A DNA stretch of 64,000 bases from assembly GCF_003865035.1 (NCBI RefSeq), contig NZ_BHVZ01000004.1, forward strand, positions 186,001 through 250,000, in the 5' to 3' direction. The position numbers were made by a program, and so were the translations under genes. This DNA comes from Anaerotignum faecicola (lineage in GTDB: Bacteria; Bacillota; Clostridia; Lachnospirales; Anaerotignaceae). Under the pieces are notes generated by a model that was not told where the DNA came from, ran no database searches, and saw only the letters and a list, made by a program, of their open reading frames with translations. This document shows positions 61,693-64,000 of this stretch, in pieces; position 1 is the stretch's first letter; every line of letters starts with the position of its first letter.

Positions 61693-62916
61693 TTAATACA
61701 GATGCAGATGTACGGGAACGCCGTTTTTATAGGTACAGGGCAATTCGCCTTGAATGAGGGGCAGAAGATATGTAAGCATTTCCTCTGTCACATCGTTGCC
61801 CGCCTCGTTAATCCATGTATCGGGAACGGTTTTCACATGGTTTGCAATCTGCCCGATATCCACGAAATCAATGCCGAAGCGGTAAGGCTGCTCAGAGGTA
61901 CGACGGATGCACGCCATTTTGCCCGTGCCGCCGCTGATGGCATAATCTGCCGCCGCCGCGCCAATCAATCTGGATTCATAAATATCGGATGCGGATGCCA
62001 CATGAGACGCACAACGCTGCATCACATTCAGCTCAATGCTTCTGACCTTGCAGCCGATTTCAAAACGAAGGATTTCCTCCAGATAGCGCGCCGCACCTGC
62101 CAGAATTTTATGCCCGAATGCGTCCGCCGCTCTGTTCTGCAGGGAATCGGTCACATAATCGCCCTCCTCGTTGCGCAGACCTTCGCTGACCGCAATGACG
62201 ATAGAGTGCTTTTGTGCCATTTTTTCACGCACATCCTCCAGAAAACGGTCTACAAGGAAGGGTCTTTCGCAAAGATAAATCAAATCGGGCGCAGAATCTC
62301 CGTTCAATCTGCCAAGCGCAGAGGAAGCCGTCAGCCAGCCTGCATCCCTGCCCATGATTTCCACAATCGTGATGGAGGGCTGCGCGTATACGTTACAGTC
62401 GCAGGCAATTTCGGACATCGTTGCCGCAACATATTTCGCCGCAGAGCCAAAGCCGGGGCAATGGTCTGTTTCCATCAGGTCATTATCAATCGTTTTCGGT
62501 GCGCCGATGATTTTGACATCATCAACATGCATGCGTTCGCAGAAGCCTGCCAGCTTATGCACGGTGTCCATAGAATCATTCCCACCGATATAAACGAAAT
62601 AACCGATATCATATTTACGGAAAATGCCCAGAATCTTATCATATTCAAAGGTGCTTTCCTCCCAATCGGACAGCTTCATGCGGCAGGAGCCAAGCGCAGA
62701 GGATGGTGTCTGGCAGAGCAGCTGCAGGGTTTCGGGGTCTGCCAGTGCCTCTGTCAGGTCAATCAGCTTATCCGTCAGGATACCCATAATACCGTTTTTC
62801 GCACCATAAATTTTACCAACATTCTGATTGGTCATTGCTTTTTCCACAACGCCTGCCAAGGTCGCATTGATGGCAACAGAAGGTCCGCCGGATTGGGCAA
62901 CCAGAAGATTTTTCAT
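61693..62916 (-). CDS. pfp: PPi-dependent 6-phosphofructokinase
   Basis: 407 aa. N-terminal AQSGGPSVAINATLAGVV; the phosphoryl-donor site reads GGNDSMDT, with Asp where ATP enzymes have Gly; the fructose-6-phosphate site reads APKTIDNDLMETDHCPGFGS; then IVEIMGRDAGWLTA. These residues point to diphosphate as donor. It converts fructose-6-phosphate to the 1,6-bisphosphate, reversibly. Confidence 0.88.
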   Translation of the reverse strand: MKNLLVAQSGGPSVAINATLAGVVEKAMTNQNVGKIYGAKNGIMGILTDKLIDLTEALADPETLQLLCQTPSSALGSCRMKLSDWEESTFEYDKILGIFRKYDIGYFVYIGGNDSMDTVHKLAGFCERMHVDDVKIIGAPKTIDNDLMETDHCPGFGSAAKYVAATMSEIACDCNVYAQPSITIVEIMGRDAGWLTASSALGRLNGDSAPDLIYLCERPFLVDRFLEDVREKMAQKHSIVIAVSEGLRNEEGDYVTDSLQNRAADAFGHKILAGAARYLEEILRFEIGCKVRSIELNVMQRCASHVASASDIYESRLIGAAAADYAISGGTGKMACIRRTSEQPYRFGIDFVDIGQIANHVKTVPDTWINEAGNDVTEEMLTYLLPLIQGELPCTYKNGVPVHLHLY

Positions 62917-63011
62917 AGTAACCAGCCTTTCCTGTCCCTGAAAAAGGACATCTCAAATTCATTTCCTAGCAATTTTTTAGCAATTTTTTAACGGGTAAAC
63001 CAAAAAAAGAA

Positions 63012-63049
63012 AACCATGCCCGAAAAAAAATACTTTTCAGGACATGGTT
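63012..63049 (-). terminator. Terminator of the purine permease gene
   Basis: AACCATG / CATGGTT stem extended by mismatched pairs, followed on the minus strand by TTTTCTTTTTTT. Confidence 0.7.
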
Positions 63050-63078
63050 ATTATAACACGTTTTTATGAAATTGCAAA

Positions 63079-64000
63079 TCAGCCAAGAATCAGCTTTAAG
63101 AAGAACAGAATTGCAATGATGACGATAACGGGATTCAGCTCGTTCTTTTTGCCGCCGAACAGCTTCAGCAGTACATAGGAAATTACGCCGAATACCAGAC
63201 CCTCGGAGATGCTGTAGCATACAACCATCATCAGGATTGTCATGAATGCAGGGAAGCCCTCTGTGTAATCAGAGAAATCAATATCCCTTACGTTTTCAAC
63301 CATCATCAGACCAACAACGACCAATGCGGGTGTGGTAGCAAAGGAAGGGATGGTTGTCAGGATGGGAGAGAACAGCAGTGCAACCAAGAACAAAATACCT
63401 GCTGTAAATGCTGTCAGACCGGAGCGACCGCCATCGGAAACGCCGGATGCAGATTCAACGAAGGTGGTTACTGTGGAGGTACCCAAAACAGCACCGATGG
63501 TTGTTGCCAATGCGTCCGCAAACAATGCGCCTTTAATCTTGGGCAGCTTGCCCTCCTTATCCAAGAAGCCTGCCTTTGTGGATACGCCAATCAGTGTACC
63601 CAGTGTGTCGAACAGGTCAACAAACAGGAATGCAAACACAACAACGATAAAATCGAAGATAGAAATACCGGAGAAGCTCAGCTTGCCGGCAATGGGTGCG
63701 ATGCTGGGGGGTGCGGAAATCAGACCTGTGGGAATCAGGGAATATACGCCTGCTTCCACATCAACCACATAAACCCCTGCAAGCTGGCAGATGATACCCA
63801 GAATCCATGTAATCAGGATACCAACCAGAAGTGCGCCCTTTACCTTTCTGATCACCAGCACCAGTGTGATGATGGTACCAATCAGAGCAAGCGCAACGGG
63901 AACGGTTTTCACATCGCCAAGGCTGACACAGGTAGAAGGATTGTTGATGACAACACCGGCATTCTGCAAGCCGATGAATGCGATAAACATACCGATACCA
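63079..64000 (-). CDS. NCS2-family (AzgA-like) purine permease, C-terminal part
   Basis: About 307 residues to the stop at 63079; the frame is open at the window end, so the N-terminus is missing. About eight membrane segments. AzgA-type blocks: GIGMFIAFIGLQNAGVV, FVDLFDTLGTLIGVSTKAGF, the GTSTVTTFVESASGVSDGGR signature and DIDFSDYTEGFPAFMT. It takes up guanine, hypoxanthine or adenine with protons. A purine riboswitch, if present, would lie outside the window. Confidence 0.92.
   Translation of the reverse strand, partial: GIGMFIAFIGLQNAGVVINNPSTCVSLGDVKTVPVALALIGTIITLVLVIRKVKGALLVGILITWILGIICQLAGVYVVDVEAGVYSLIPTGLISAPPSIAPIAGKLSFSGISIFDFIVVVFAFLFVDLFDTLGTLIGVSTKAGFLDKEGKLPKIKGALFADALATTIGAVLGTSTVTTFVESASGVSDGGRSGLTAFTAGILFLVALLFSPILTTIPSFATTPALVVVGLMMVENVRDIDFSDYTEGFPAFMTILMMVVCYSISEGLVFGVISYVLLKLFGGKKNELNPVIVIIAILFFLKLILG

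Overview
The window looks like a chromosome segment of an anaerobic, spore-forming Clostridia species, most likely of the Lachnospiraceae group. It carries sporulation genes (yunB, a BofC-like gene), a PPi-type phosphofructokinase, pyruvate carboxylase, a clpC and the mltG-trmR-trhP order known from Firmicutes. Two textures are visible: bases 1 to about 34,500 are AT-rich, accessory and full of broken genes and repeats; bases 34,600 to 64,000 are GC-richer housekeeping DNA with compact genes and clean terminators.

Bases 1-10,911 (minus strand) hold the front of a type 1 BREX phage-defence operon: HTH regulator, brxA, brxB, brxC, pglX. A two-gene cassette (AAA ATPase plus a small protein with a PD-(D/E)XK-like motif) and the start of an FRG-domain gene follow pglX. 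The cassette lies between two 131-bp direct repeats that both encode the PglX C-terminus, so recombination between them would remove it and still leave an intact pglX. pglZ and brxL are not seen and may lie beyond base 1.

Bases 11,267-20,400 hold an unrecognised membrane-protein pair, one with a Gly/Ala-rich zipper-like core whose 3' end runs into an IS end. A LysR-controlled D-aminoacylase plus DUF819 transporter unit follows, then a broken IS256-family element abutted by a complete one.

Bases 20,400-34,500 look like a decayed plasmid or integrative element. It has a parA-parB-repA core, three copies of a 25-bp palindrome, a HEPN / AAA ATPase / TOPRIM-like defence cassette, a BlaI-BlaR1-like pair with a secreted protein, a CAP-domain secreted protein, a truncated thioester adhesin and a DUF4143 ATPase with two nonsense codons.

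Bases 34,600-64,000 are core genes: two frameshifted genes, tRNA-wobble modification (trhP, trmR), mltG, fused gene remnants, folC, a zinc-ribbon TPR protein, a parvulin, class A PBP, yunB, a CoA-transferase, pyruvate carboxylase, radA, clpC, a pseudouridine synthase, a GH13 enzyme, a BofC-like gene, PPi-PFK and an NCS2 purine permease cut by the window end.
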